Source: Aminipila sp963524205
GTDB lineage: Bacteria; Bacillota; Clostridia; Peptostreptococcales; Anaerovoracaceae
Assembly: GCA_963524205.1 (NCBI GenBank)
Contig: CAURED010000018.1
Span: 6,720 to 70,719 of the forward strand
DNA length: 64,000 nt
Direction: 5' to 3'
The position numbers and the translations under genes were made by a program. The notes beneath the pieces are model-generated. The model was not told the DNA's origin, did not search any database, and saw only the letters and a list, made by a program, of their open reading frames with translations. Below, in pieces: positions 1 to 8,066 of the stretch. Positions within the stretch are counted from its first letter, which is position 1. Each line of letters opens with the position of its first letter.

Positions 1-1368
1 AGAATCATACTGGAAGTACGCCTGTACCTTCTTATCTGTATAATCACCAATAATCTTAATGCTATTTTTATTAGCACCAACAGTTCCATCGGCACCAAGG
101 CCCCAGAATTTGCAGGATACGGTTCCCTCTGCTGTTGTATCTGGATTCTTGGAAACTGGCAATGATAAATAAGTGACATCGTCCTCAATTGAAATGGTAA
201 ACTGATTTTTTGGATTTGCTGACCAAAGATTTTCATATACAGCCAATATATCTCCTGGCTGAATGTCCTTTGACCCTAATCCATATCGCCCACCAACGAT
301 TGTAGCCTTTTCAAATACTGTACCTCTTAAGGCAGCTACAACATCAAGATATAAAGGCTCTCCAATTGACCCAGGTTCTTTCGTTCTATCTAATACCGCT
401 ATGCTCTTAGCTGTTTCAGGCATAACATTAATAAGGTACTTAGGGGAGAACGGACGATAGAGATGAACTTTTACAATTCCAACCTTTTTACCCTGCCCAT
501 TCAAGTAATCAACAATTTCCTCTGTTGCATCACAAACAGAACCCATAGCAATAATTATTTCTGTTGCATCCTCAGCACCATAATAATTAAATGGTTTATA
601 ATCAGTTCCAATTTTTTCATTTATTTTGTTCATGTATTTAGCAACAATCTCTATGGTTTCTTCATAGCGTGTATTGCTGGCTTCTCTATGCTGGAAGAAA
701 GTTTCTGGTTGTTCTGCTGATCCCTGGCTATGGGGATGCATTGGATGATTAGCTCTGCGACGGAAATCTGCCACAGCTTCCCAGTCTACCATTGATCTTA
801 AATCACCATAATCCCACGCTTCTATTTTCTGCTGTTCATGACTCGTTCTGAATCCATCAAAGAAATGTAACATAGGAACTTTACCAGCGATTGCTGAAAG
901 GTGTGCAACTGAAGCTAAATCCATAACTTCCTGCGGGTTATTTGAGGCAAGCATTGCAAATCCTGTTGAACGACAGCCCATTACATCTGAATGATCGCCA
1001 AAAATGGATAGTGCATGTGAGGCTAAAGCCCTTGCTGCTACATGTAAAACTGCAGGAGTTTCTTCACCTGCCAGCTTATACATATTAGGAATCATTAAAA
1101 GCAATCCCTGTGAAGCCGTAAATGTACTAGTATACGCTCCTGCTGCCAGCGAACCGTGCACTGCACCAGCTGCTCCACCTTCTGATTGCATTTCAAGAAC
1201 CTTTACTTGCTCTCCAAATATATTCTTTCTGCCCTCCGAAGCCCATTCATCTATATTTTCAGCCATAACTGAAGACGGCGTTATAGGGTAAATTGCCGCA
1301 ACTTCTGAAAATGCATACGCTACGTGTGCTGCTGCAGTATTACCATCCATTGTTTTTGACATTCTCAT
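1..1368 (-). CDS. nifJ: Pyruvate:ferredoxin (flavodoxin) oxidoreductase, N-terminal 456 residues (3' end outside window)
   Basis: Cytoplasmic homodimeric enzyme that converts pyruvate and CoA to acetyl-CoA and CO2, reducing ferredoxin. The reading frame is open from an ATG at 1368 (AGGAAG seven bases upstream) to the window edge, so the 3' part is missing. Visible are the N-terminal domain I with YPITPSS (residues 26-32), SEGGAAGAVHG (62-71), the FGDHSDVMGCR segment (122-132) and domain II; the last residues, AYFQYDS, match the family block that continues as YDSKKSGG. It follows the polyferredoxin gene with a 17-base gap, so the two are surely co-transcribed. It is the main pyruvate-oxidising step of clostridial fermentation. 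The family assignment is firm; the preference for ferredoxin or flavodoxin cannot be told from the sequence. Confidence 0.95.
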   Translation of the reverse strand, partial: MRMSKTMDGNTAAAHVAYAFSEVAAIYPITPSSVMAENIDEWASEGRKNIFGEQVKVLEMQSEGGAAGAVHGSLAAGAYTSTFTASQGLLLMIPNMYKLAGEETPAVLHVAARALASHALSIFGDHSDVMGCRSTGFAMLASNNPQEVMDLASVAHLSAIAGKVPMLHFFDGFRTSHEQQKIEAWDYGDLRSMVDWEAVADFRRRANHPMHPHSQGSAEQPETFFQHREASNTRYEETIEIVAKYMNKINEKIGTDYKPFNYYGAEDATEIIIAMGSVCDATEEIVDYLNGQGKKVGIVKVHLYRPFSPKYLINVMPETAKSIAVLDRTKEPGSIGEPLYLDVVAALRGTVFEKATIVGGRYGLGSKDIQPGDILAVYENLWSANPKNQFTISIEDDVTYLSLPVSKNPDTTAEGTVSCKFWGLGADGTVGANKNSIKIIGDYTDKKVQAYFQYDS

Positions 1369-1385
1369 AAAATCACTTCCTTTCA

Positions 1386-2690
1386 TCATATACCCAACGC
1401 TTTTCTTTGCAGATAATTGGCTTCTGGAACTACCATTTCCACAAGAGCCGTTCTTGAGCACATGTATGAGCATATTGAACAATTTTCACAAAGATTGTTA
1501 TCGACCACAGCATGTAAATCCTTTATAGTAATCGCTCCATTGGGACAGTTGGAAGCACAGTCACCACAGCCAATACATCCTTCCCCGCAAACTCTTAATT
1601 TCTCATCACAGTTATATGTAGATGCACAAGCAACCAGTTTGCTTCCAACATATGGAACTTCAACAATTAGTTCATTTGGGCAGGCTGCAACACAATCCAA
1701 GCATCCAACACACTTATCGGGATCAACATGAGCTGTTCCATCAACCACTGCAATTGCATCATAGCGACATACCTTTGTACAAGCCCCAAGACCTACACAG
1801 CCAATCTGGCAGATATCCATTGCTTCACTTCTAATCTTTGAAGCGTCAGCACAAGTTTCAACGCCTAAAGCTTTAAACTTAGCATTTGCTTTCTTGCCAC
1901 CTCTGCATCGAACAAAAGCCACTTTATCCTTTAGCTTTGTCAAATCATGAAGTTCATCAACAATAATCTTCTTACGGCATTTAACTGTACATGCTACACA
2001 GCCAACACACTTGTCATAATCAATAACTGCACAGTTGTCAATTATAGTAATAGCGTTTTCAGGACAGGCTTCTTCACAATCGCCACATCCGATACACCCG
2101 CTGCCACATATTTTTCTAGTTGTTTGTTCATCAGCTTTGGATGCACAAGGGATAAAATTTGTTGCGTCCCTTGGAACCATAATAATTAACTCCTGTGGAC
2201 ACATCCCTATACAAGCACGACATCCGTTACATTTTTCTTTATCTATTTTTACAACACCATCTACTAATGACATTGCATCAAATTTACACCTTTCTATACA
2301 GGAACCAATTCCTATACAGCCATATTTACATTCATCCTTTAAAAATCCCTTTTTTACAGCCTCATCACAACTAGTGCTGCTTGTTAATCTTTTTTTACCT
2401 GCTGCTTCTCCTGCACAACGAATAAAGGCAATTTCATCTACTACTGGAACAGGTTCCGCATTCATAACCTGCGCAATGGCAAAAACATCATCCATCGAAC
2501 AGGCTGGGCACAATGCTACAGATGCTCCCTCTGTAATTGCCATTGCGCATGCATAGCAGCTTCCGCAATTACAGCCTCCATAACCACCACAATCTCCTCC
2601 CGGCAAGATTTCAGTAATTTCTTTAGTTATTTCGTCAATATTTTTTTTATTTGGCGCAGAAGTACAATTATTTTCCCGAATGTTATCCAT
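1386..2690 (-). CDS. RnfB-like polyferredoxin with duplicated dicluster modules
   Basis: A 434-residue iron-sulfur protein, probably a cytoplasmic electron carrier. Residues 28-65 resemble the Fe-S entry domain of RnfB (LPGGDCGGYGGCNCGSC...CPAC). Then come two tandem copies of an RnfB C-terminal-like unit, about 88-244 and 257-415. Each copy begins with AF[IV]RC and carries four Cys clusters of the types CxxGCxGxGxC, CxGCxxCxxxCP, CGxGCIGCGDC and CxxCxxCxxxC. There are thus eight ferredoxin-type motifs besides the N-terminal one. No membrane segment is seen, so this is not a complete Rnf complex. It lies directly upstream of nifJ and probably takes electrons from pyruvate oxidation. An AGGAGG-type ribosome site precedes the ATG. 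The physiological acceptor is unknown. Confidence 0.85.
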   Translation of the reverse strand: MDNIRENNCTSAPNKKNIDEITKEITEILPGGDCGGYGGCNCGSCYACAMAITEGASVALCPACSMDDVFAIAQVMNAEPVPVVDEIAFIRCAGEAAGKKRLTSSTSCDEAVKKGFLKDECKYGCIGIGSCIERCKFDAMSLVDGVVKIDKEKCNGCRACIGMCPQELIIMVPRDATNFIPCASKADEQTTRKICGSGCIGCGDCEEACPENAITIIDNCAVIDYDKCVGCVACTVKCRKKIIVDELHDLTKLKDKVAFVRCRGGKKANAKFKALGVETCADASKIRSEAMDICQIGCVGLGACTKVCRYDAIAVVDGTAHVDPDKCVGCLDCVAACPNELIVEVPYVGSKLVACASTYNCDEKLRVCGEGCIGCGDCASNCPNGAITIKDLHAVVDNNLCENCSICSYMCSRTALVEMVVPEANYLQRKALGI

Positions 2691-3015
2691 TTACCTTTCC
2701 TCCTACAAATATTATTATTACAATATATCGTGGATACTGTATACATATAACCTAAAAAAAATAAACTTCTTCTTTGCTATATTCTTCCACAATATATCTA
2801 TATACTTAGCATAACATAGGAAAACAAAAAATCAACCCAAGTTTTTTAAATTTTCTATTAATTTCCCTCGTGTTTTTATACTGCAATCGCCCAAAATCTA
2901 ACGTACTTATTAAACAATTAAAAAAAAGAAGTCTCCAGTTAAGCAGAGGCTTCTTTTGTTGTTGGTCAAGCACTTTTAAATACTATTATGCTATATTATA
3001 AATTGCACAATTTGT
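2691..3015. other. Intergenic region upstream of the polyferredoxin-nifJ operon
   Basis: 325 bases without a gene. It holds the terminator of the upstream hydrolase operon (2926-2955) and the ribosome binding site of the polyferredoxin gene (about 2694-2703). The rest is very AT-rich. No promoter match better than weak was found on the minus strand, although the nifJ operon promoter must lie here. Near-palindromic stretches such as GATACTGTATAC (2733-2744) could be regulator sites, but nothing supports this beyond their shape. Confidence 0.5.
2926..2955 (-). terminator. Intrinsic terminator after the carbamoylase gene
   Basis: On the minus strand AAGAAGCCTC and GAGACTTCTT form a stem with one mismatch and a 10-base loop, followed by a run of eight T. 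It closes the preT-preA-hydrolase operon. Confidence 0.8.
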
Positions 3016-4278
3016 TTAATCATTATCAGCTTTAAGCACAGCATTAAGCATAACTGTTGCTCCATTGGTACATTGTTCTGGGGTAGAATATTCAGGCTCA
3101 CAGTGAGACAAGCCATCCTTGCTTACTACAAATATCATGGTAGTCGGAATCATATAGGAACAGAATTGTGCATCATGACCTGCTCCAGAATGAATATACT
3201 GATGCTTTATCTCTGCTTCTTCTGCTGCTTCTTTAACATATCCAACAAGCAGTTTATCCCAATATACAGTATCTCTGGCCCAAGCTTCCTGTACCTGGCA
3301 CTTACATCCAGCCCATTCCTTTTCACACAGGCTCTTAACTATAGCAAGCACCTGCTCTAAAACCTTAGGGTCCTCATGCCTTACATCAATAGAAAAATCT
3401 ACAAAATCAGGAATTACAGTATGTACGCATGGATGGCATAAAATTTCCCCGGTAGTATAAACCAGTTCAGTTCTTCCTAACTTATCAATTTCTTCATGTA
3501 AGTAACATAATGCCTGGGAAGCCGCATATAATGCATCCTTTCTTTTTTGCATAGGGAAAGTTCCTGCATGAGCTGCCTGCCCATAGAACTTAATTCTATA
3601 GTTAAACATTCCCAGTACACAATCTACAACCCCAACTTCATTCCCAGCATCTTCAAGAATAGGTCCTTGTTCTATATGTAGCTCAAACATACATTTATAA
3701 TTATCTGGATTAATTCTATTCTCCCTATCCCCTTTAAATCCACTATTCTCTAGTGCCTGCCCAAAGGTCATTGCAGGGTCTAGCACGCTCTTTGAGGCTA
3801 GCATGTTATCATATTTAAAATTCTTTGCTATTGCACCAGGAAGATAATTATTGCAGATTATTCCTGAAACCATCATAGCAGGGGGATATAATGATCCCTC
3901 TTCATTGGTCCAAATCATTGCAGTTAATGGATGTTTATGAGGAATATTATTAGCAGCAACTGTCTCTAAAACTTCCATTGCTCCCATTACGCCTAAAATA
4001 CCATCGTAATTTCCACCATTCTTTACAGAATCACAATGAGAACCCATAACAATCCGCTTAGCTTCTGGATCACTGCCTGGTAATGTAGCATACATGCACG
4101 CTACATCATCAATTTCTATAATTGCGCCGATAGCTTCCATCCTCTGTATAAAGTATTCTCTAGCCTGAACAGCCTCTGGCGATAGAGAATATCTAGTAAT
4201 ACCGCCATGGCCAGCATCTCCAAAAGTGCTAAAAGTCATAATTTTTTCTTCCATTCTGTTTACATCACATCTATACAT
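3016..4278 (-). CDS. M20-family Zn-dependent N-carbamoylase / ureido hydrolase (beta-ureidopropionase or allantoate amidohydrolase type)
   Basis: 420 residues, the full length of the HyuC/AllC (hydantoinase-carbamoylase) branch of peptidase family M20. Expected metal ligands are present: H81 in MGSHCDS, D92 in GGNYDGILG, E126/E127 in TNEEG, H201 in HIEQGP and the late GAGHDA motif. Family members hydrolyse N-carbamoyl compounds (N-carbamoyl-beta-alanine, N-carbamoyl amino acids, allantoate) to the amine, CO2 and ammonia. As the third gene after preT and preA, the likely role is the last step of reductive pyrimidine breakdown, with N-carbamoyl-beta-alanine as substrate; this is inference from context. 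Allantoate or ureidoglycolate remain possible. The start is chosen at 4278 because an AAAGGGGG ribosome site lies six bases upstream. Confidence 0.85.
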   Translation of the reverse strand: MYRCDVNRMEEKIMTFSTFGDAGHGGITRYSLSPEAVQAREYFIQRMEAIGAIIEIDDVACMYATLPGSDPEAKRIVMGSHCDSVKNGGNYDGILGVMGAMEVLETVAANNIPHKHPLTAMIWTNEEGSLYPPAMMVSGIICNNYLPGAIAKNFKYDNMLASKSVLDPAMTFGQALENSGFKGDRENRINPDNYKCMFELHIEQGPILEDAGNEVGVVDCVLGMFNYRIKFYGQAAHAGTFPMQKRKDALYAASQALCYLHEEIDKLGRTELVYTTGEILCHPCVHTVIPDFVDFSIDVRHEDPKVLEQVLAIVKSLCEKEWAGCKCQVQEAWARDTVYWDKLLVGYVKEAAEEAEIKHQYIHSGAGHDAQFCSYMIPTTMIFVVSKDGLSHCEPEYSTPEQCTNGATVMLNAVLKADND

Positions 4279-4312
4279 TATATACCCCCTTTAATTAAGT
4301 GATTGTTTTTAA

Positions 4313-5566
4313 TTATTCATATAGCTTTTTTAACTGAATATCTGTCTGGTTTCGTCCATCTTTCCATTTAATTTCCCCTGGCGAAATGCAGCCCTGAACA
4401 GGACACACATTTAAACATAAGTGACAGCCAACACAATTATCGTTTATTTCAGGACGTCTCTTGTCTTCATTCCAGTCGATTGCCTGGTGGGCTCCATCAT
4501 AGCATGAAATATAACATCTTCCACATCCTATGCACTTTTCATCATCAAACTTAGGAAGCAACTTAAAATCTCTATTCAGTTCCTCAGCCGGGATAATGTT
4601 TGGAAGCGCTAGACCAATAAAGTCCTCTAATTTATTATATCCGTGTTCATCCATAAAATGACTGACACCGCTTATCATATCTTCTACTATTCTATATCCA
4701 TACTGCATGATAGCTGTAGTAACCTGAATATTCCTGCATCCAAGTAGTAGGAATTCAACACAATCCTTCCATGTTTCAATGCCGCCTATGCCTGAAATTT
4801 CACTCTTTCCTATTTTTTCATTTTGCATAAGCTGTGCAATGAACCGAAGTGCTATTGGTCTTATAGCAGCACCTGAATACCCCGAAATAGAAGATTTACC
4901 ATTTACTACAGGCATTGCAGTCATATTTTCAAAATCTATATTTGTAATAGATTTTATCGTATTAATAGCCGAAATTCCTAATGCCCCACCCTCTAAAGCT
5001 GCAAGTGCAGGTATTTCTATATTTGTAATATTTGGTGTCATTTTAGCAATAAAAGGTGTTTTTGTAACACTTACTACAGCTTCACAGTATGACTTTACAA
5101 GTTCTGGATTAGTCCCTACATCAGAACCCATAGCATGAGATGTCATTTGTGGACAAGAGAAATTTCCTTCTATAAGATCTGCACCTGCCTGATCACACAT
5201 TTTAGCAAGTTCTCTCCATTCCTCTTCACTTGAACCCATGATGGATGCTACCATTACGTGATCTGGGTAGTTTCTTTTTAGCTTCATCATATTTTCAAAA
5301 TTTACTTCTGTCGGCTTATCAGAAATCTGCTCCATATTTTTAAATCCAAGCCAAGGTAATCCCTCTTTATTTGTCTGGTCAAATCTTGGAGAACATTCAT
5401 CAGCCACAAAGATGCCTATAGTCTTGTAAAATACACCGCCCCAGCCAGTTTCAAAGCACTTGGCGACCATATCGTAATTGCTGCCTACTGGTGAAGATGA
5501 AAGGAAGAATGGATTCATGCAATGTACACCTAAATAATTTATTGATAGATCTTTCTTAACTGCCAT
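4313..5566 (-). CDS. preA: NAD-dependent dihydropyrimidine dehydrogenase subunit PreA
   Basis: 417 residues. An FMN-binding dihydroorotate-dehydrogenase-like TIM barrel (about 1-330) is followed by two [4Fe-4S] motifs (CIGCGRCYISC and CVGCHLCLNVCP). The catalytic Cys of the family is present in NFSCPQ (C138). With PreT it forms the bacterial dihydropyrimidine dehydrogenase, which reduces uracil or thymine to the dihydro form with NADH; the reaction is reversible. The ATG lies one base after the preT stop, with the ribosome site inside the preT end, which suggests translational coupling. The carbamoylase follows after 34 bases. No dihydropyrimidinase (the middle enzyme) lies in the window. Confidence 0.93.
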   Translation of the reverse strand: MAVKKDLSINYLGVHCMNPFFLSSSPVGSNYDMVAKCFETGWGGVFYKTIGIFVADECSPRFDQTNKEGLPWLGFKNMEQISDKPTEVNFENMMKLKRNYPDHVMVASIMGSSEEEWRELAKMCDQAGADLIEGNFSCPQMTSHAMGSDVGTNPELVKSYCEAVVSVTKTPFIAKMTPNITNIEIPALAALEGGALGISAINTIKSITNIDFENMTAMPVVNGKSSISGYSGAAIRPIALRFIAQLMQNEKIGKSEISGIGGIETWKDCVEFLLLGCRNIQVTTAIMQYGYRIVEDMISGVSHFMDEHGYNKLEDFIGLALPNIIPAEELNRDFKLLPKFDDEKCIGCGRCYISCYDGAHQAIDWNEDKRRPEINDNCVGCHLCLNVCPVQGCISPGEIKWKDGRNQTDIQLKKLYE

Positions 5567-5567
5567 T

Positions 5568-6785
5568 TTACTTCACTCCTTTCTTTTCCATATACTCGAT
5601 AATGGATGCAGCAGATTCTTTTCCTTCTGCCACCGCTTCTACAACAGTCTTTCCACCATTTACAATATCTCCTGCCGCAAAAACATTATCAGCCTCTATG
5701 GCTTTACTAATATCCGCGCCCTGCTGTCCAATTGCAAAAACAATCGTGTCACAAGCGGTTACTAATCCTGAAAGATTATCTCTTCCTTTAAATTCTGCAA
5801 ATTCTACGCGGGTATTTCCTTTTACTGCGGCAGGCGCCATATTTGTTGTTATCCCTATTCCAAGAGAAAGTGCATATTGGAACTCTGCCATGTTACCTGG
5901 AGCTTCCTCTAAAGTTCTTCTATATACAATTCGAACCTCTTCTGCCCCTAAAAGTTTAGCCGTAGCAGCACAGTCTACCGCCACATCTCCACCACCTACA
6001 ATGACAACCTTTCTACCTTGTTCAAAACTTTCTTTACCTATTCTTGCTGCTTTTAAATAATCTAAGGCACTATATACCCCTTTTAAAGTAGTTCCTTCAA
6101 TTTGCGGCAGCTTTGGCTCCCACAGGCCCACACCAACAAAAATTGCATCAAATCCACTTAAATCAGACAGTTCTACTTTTTTCCCAAATTCGAAGTTTAC
6201 TCCCAACTTTTCAATTTGTTCAATGTCATAATCCACAACCTCCTGTGGTAACCTGCTTGGAACTATTCCATATGTAAGCACCCCACCTGCTTTTTGCTCT
6301 TTTTCAAATATAGTTACCTCATATCCTGCCTTCGCAAGCTCTGCAGCGCAGGCCAGAGATGCAGGACCTGCACCAATACAGGCAATATTTCCTTCTTTTT
6401 TAACTTCTGAAGTGTTAAAAGTGCTCATACTAAAAATTTTTTCCTGCTCAATGGCATATCTTTGTAGTTTGCCTATTTCTATTGGTCTATCTATTCCACA
6501 TCTGCTGCAAGCTTCTTCACAAAGCCTGTCATAAGGACATATTCTTGCACATGTTCCTGCCAATGGGTTATTTTCTCTAATAGTCTCTGCTGCGCCCTTA
6601 ACATTTCTAAATCTTATAGAACGTATAAATTTAGCTGGATTTGTTCCCGCAGGGCACCCTTTACTGCATGGTGCATCATGGCACAACAAGCATCTTGCTG
6701 CTTCTGCCATTGCTGTTCTATGAGTGAATCCACATACAGCTTCTGAAGTATACTTACTCTTAACTACTTTACTCAACTTTGTCAT
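5568..6785 (-). CDS. preT: NAD-dependent dihydropyrimidine dehydrogenase subunit PreT
   Basis: 405-residue FAD/NAD(P)H oxidoreductase of the glutamate-synthase small-subunit type. The N-terminal Fe-S region has CLLCHDAPCSKGCP and CARICPYDRLCEEAC. It is followed by the FAD fold (GAGPASLACA) and the NAD fold (VGGGDVAVDCA). It passes electrons from NADH to PreA. It is the first gene of the preT-preA-carbamoylase operon. The ATG at 6785 directly abuts its GGGGG ribosome site; a TTG three codons downstream (6776) has better spacing and may be the real start. A cre-like palindrome lies 60-80 bases upstream. Confidence 0.92.
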   Translation of the reverse strand: MTKLSKVVKSKYTSEAVCGFTHRTAMAEAARCLLCHDAPCSKGCPAGTNPAKFIRSIRFRNVKGAAETIRENNPLAGTCARICPYDRLCEEACSRCGIDRPIEIGKLQRYAIEQEKIFSMSTFNTSEVKKEGNIACIGAGPASLACAAELAKAGYEVTIFEKEQKAGGVLTYGIVPSRLPQEVVDYDIEQIEKLGVNFEFGKKVELSDLSGFDAIFVGVGLWEPKLPQIEGTTLKGVYSALDYLKAARIGKESFEQGRKVVIVGGGDVAVDCAATAKLLGAEEVRIVYRRTLEEAPGNMAEFQYALSLGIGITTNMAPAAVKGNTRVEFAEFKGRDNLSGLVTACDTIVFAIGQQGADISKAIEADNVFAAGDIVNGGKTVVEAVAEGKESAASIIEYMEKKGVK

Positions 6786-6847
6786 CCCCCTTTTAATCCA
6801 TCATTATAAAAGCTATTATACTTAACCTATATATAACATCCATTTGA

Positions 6848-6861
6848 TGTAACCAGTTACA
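6848..6861. promoter_or_regulatory. LacI/GalR-type operator candidate upstream of preT
   Basis: TGTAACCAGTTACA is a 14-base palindrome broken only at the centre. It matches the CcpA cre / LacI-family operator pattern TGWAANCGNTNWCA except at one central base. It lies 63 bases upstream of preT, and a LacI-family gene is 1.2 kb upstream, so that protein is the natural candidate ligand. CcpA is the alternative. Confidence 0.6.
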
Positions 6862-6938
6862 GTATATTCAACTTGATTCATTTTCAGAATATTTTAATAT
6901 TTAAAGTTCAGTTTTTAATATAAGCTTTCCTTCAAAAT

Positions 6939-8045
6939 TTACCACATTAAGGATAATTTATTTTGAGGGCAGACAGAGCTGCACAATCCACAGCCTTCAC
7001 ATAACCTTTTGTTTATATTTACATTTTCTCTCTTTTTTTCTATTGCTCCATAAACGCATGCATTTAAACATTTGTTACAATTTGTCACGCAATCCTTCTG
7101 ATCGGCAACACAATTTGCTGGCCCGACTTTCATTTCATCAAATGACTTCAGTTTTTTTAATGCTTTTCCTCTTATTTGACTGACCTGAGTAATATTTCTT
7201 TTTTCAGCCCAATTTTCTAAGTCAGAAATTATCTCTGTAATTTTGCCATATCCATTCAGCATTACAGCCGATCCTACTTGTATTGCTGAAGCTCCAAGCA
7301 ATATGTATTCCAGGGCATGCTTATAATTTTCTATTCCTCCTATACCACAAATAGGTAAATCCACCGCTTGAGCTACAGTTGCCACTGATGCTAGTCCAAG
7401 AGGTCTGATAGGGGCTCCTGAATAACCTCCATAAGTACTAAGAGTAGGTTCATATTTTTCTAAATCTACACCTAAAATACATCTTATGGTATTAATTGCA
7501 CTGACTGCTGAAGCCCCCCCTTCTTTTGCTGCTTTCGCCACTCTTGATATGTTCGTAACATTTTGAGAAAGTTTTACAACCACTGGGATTTTTACATTAG
7601 CTACAACTTCCTTTGTCATCTGTTGGATAGTTTCCGGATCAGAGGCTACTATTTCAAGCGACTCCCACATAGGATTTGATAGACTTATTTCAAGTGCATC
7701 AGCTCCAAACAATTCCATTTTAGATGCTAAATAAGCTAATTCTGAAGGTGTACTTGCGGAGATACTTGCTATAACAATCCCACCTGCTTCCTTGGCATAA
7801 TCCATATCCTCTTGCCAGCCTTCTACTTGTATGTCGCTATACAATTTTATATTTTGTGACCCAAATCCATTATATGCAATTCTTGGACATATATCTGTCA
7901 GTGAGTCTGTTATTATTGTTTCAGTTACTACTGCACCTGCACCTGCTTCTATGCCTTTTCGTATGCTTTTTCCATCTCTACTCCAGGGTCCTGCTGCCAG
8001 CATAACAGGATTTTTCATTTTTAACCCTAAAAAATCAGTTCTCAT
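6939..8045 (-). CDS. Dihydroorotate-dehydrogenase-fold / PreA-like protein with two [4Fe-4S] clusters, lacking the catalytic Cys
   Basis: 368 residues. The FMN-barrel architecture is that of PreA: an N-terminal NPVMLAAGP motif, GGYSGAPIRPLGL (206-218) and GIGGIEN in the phosphate-binding region. At the C terminus are CVTNCNKCLNAC and CEGCGLCSSVCP. In the active-site loop, where PreA and dihydroorotate dehydrogenases have NxSCP, this protein reads SLSNP (121-125). The catalytic Cys is therefore Asn and the substrate-binding Asn is Ser. It sits 21 bases after the LacI gene and is probably co-transcribed with it, upstream of preT. Substrate unknown; it need not be a pyrimidine. Confidence 0.8.
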   Translation of the reverse strand: MRTDFLGLKMKNPVMLAAGPWSRDGKSIRKGIEAGAGAVVTETIITDSLTDICPRIAYNGFGSQNIKLYSDIQVEGWQEDMDYAKEAGGIVIASISASTPSELAYLASKMELFGADALEISLSNPMWESLEIVASDPETIQQMTKEVVANVKIPVVVKLSQNVTNISRVAKAAKEGGASAVSAINTIRCILGVDLEKYEPTLSTYGGYSGAPIRPLGLASVATVAQAVDLPICGIGGIENYKHALEYILLGASAIQVGSAVMLNGYGKITEIISDLENWAEKRNITQVSQIRGKALKKLKSFDEMKVGPANCVADQKDCVTNCNKCLNACVYGAIEKKRENVNINKRLCEGCGLCSSVCPQNKLSLMW

Positions 8046-8066
8046 CTAATCCTCCATTTCAATTTC

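Noticed and set aside
463..720. Plus-strand reading frames across nifJ and the polyferredoxin gene
   Set aside because: They lie antisense to clearly conserved coding sequence, have no ribosome site and no recognisable protein family.
2733..2744. Operator-like palindrome upstream of the polyferredoxin gene
   Set aside because: Short, imperfect and in very AT-rich sequence; it recurs nowhere else that I can see next to related genes.
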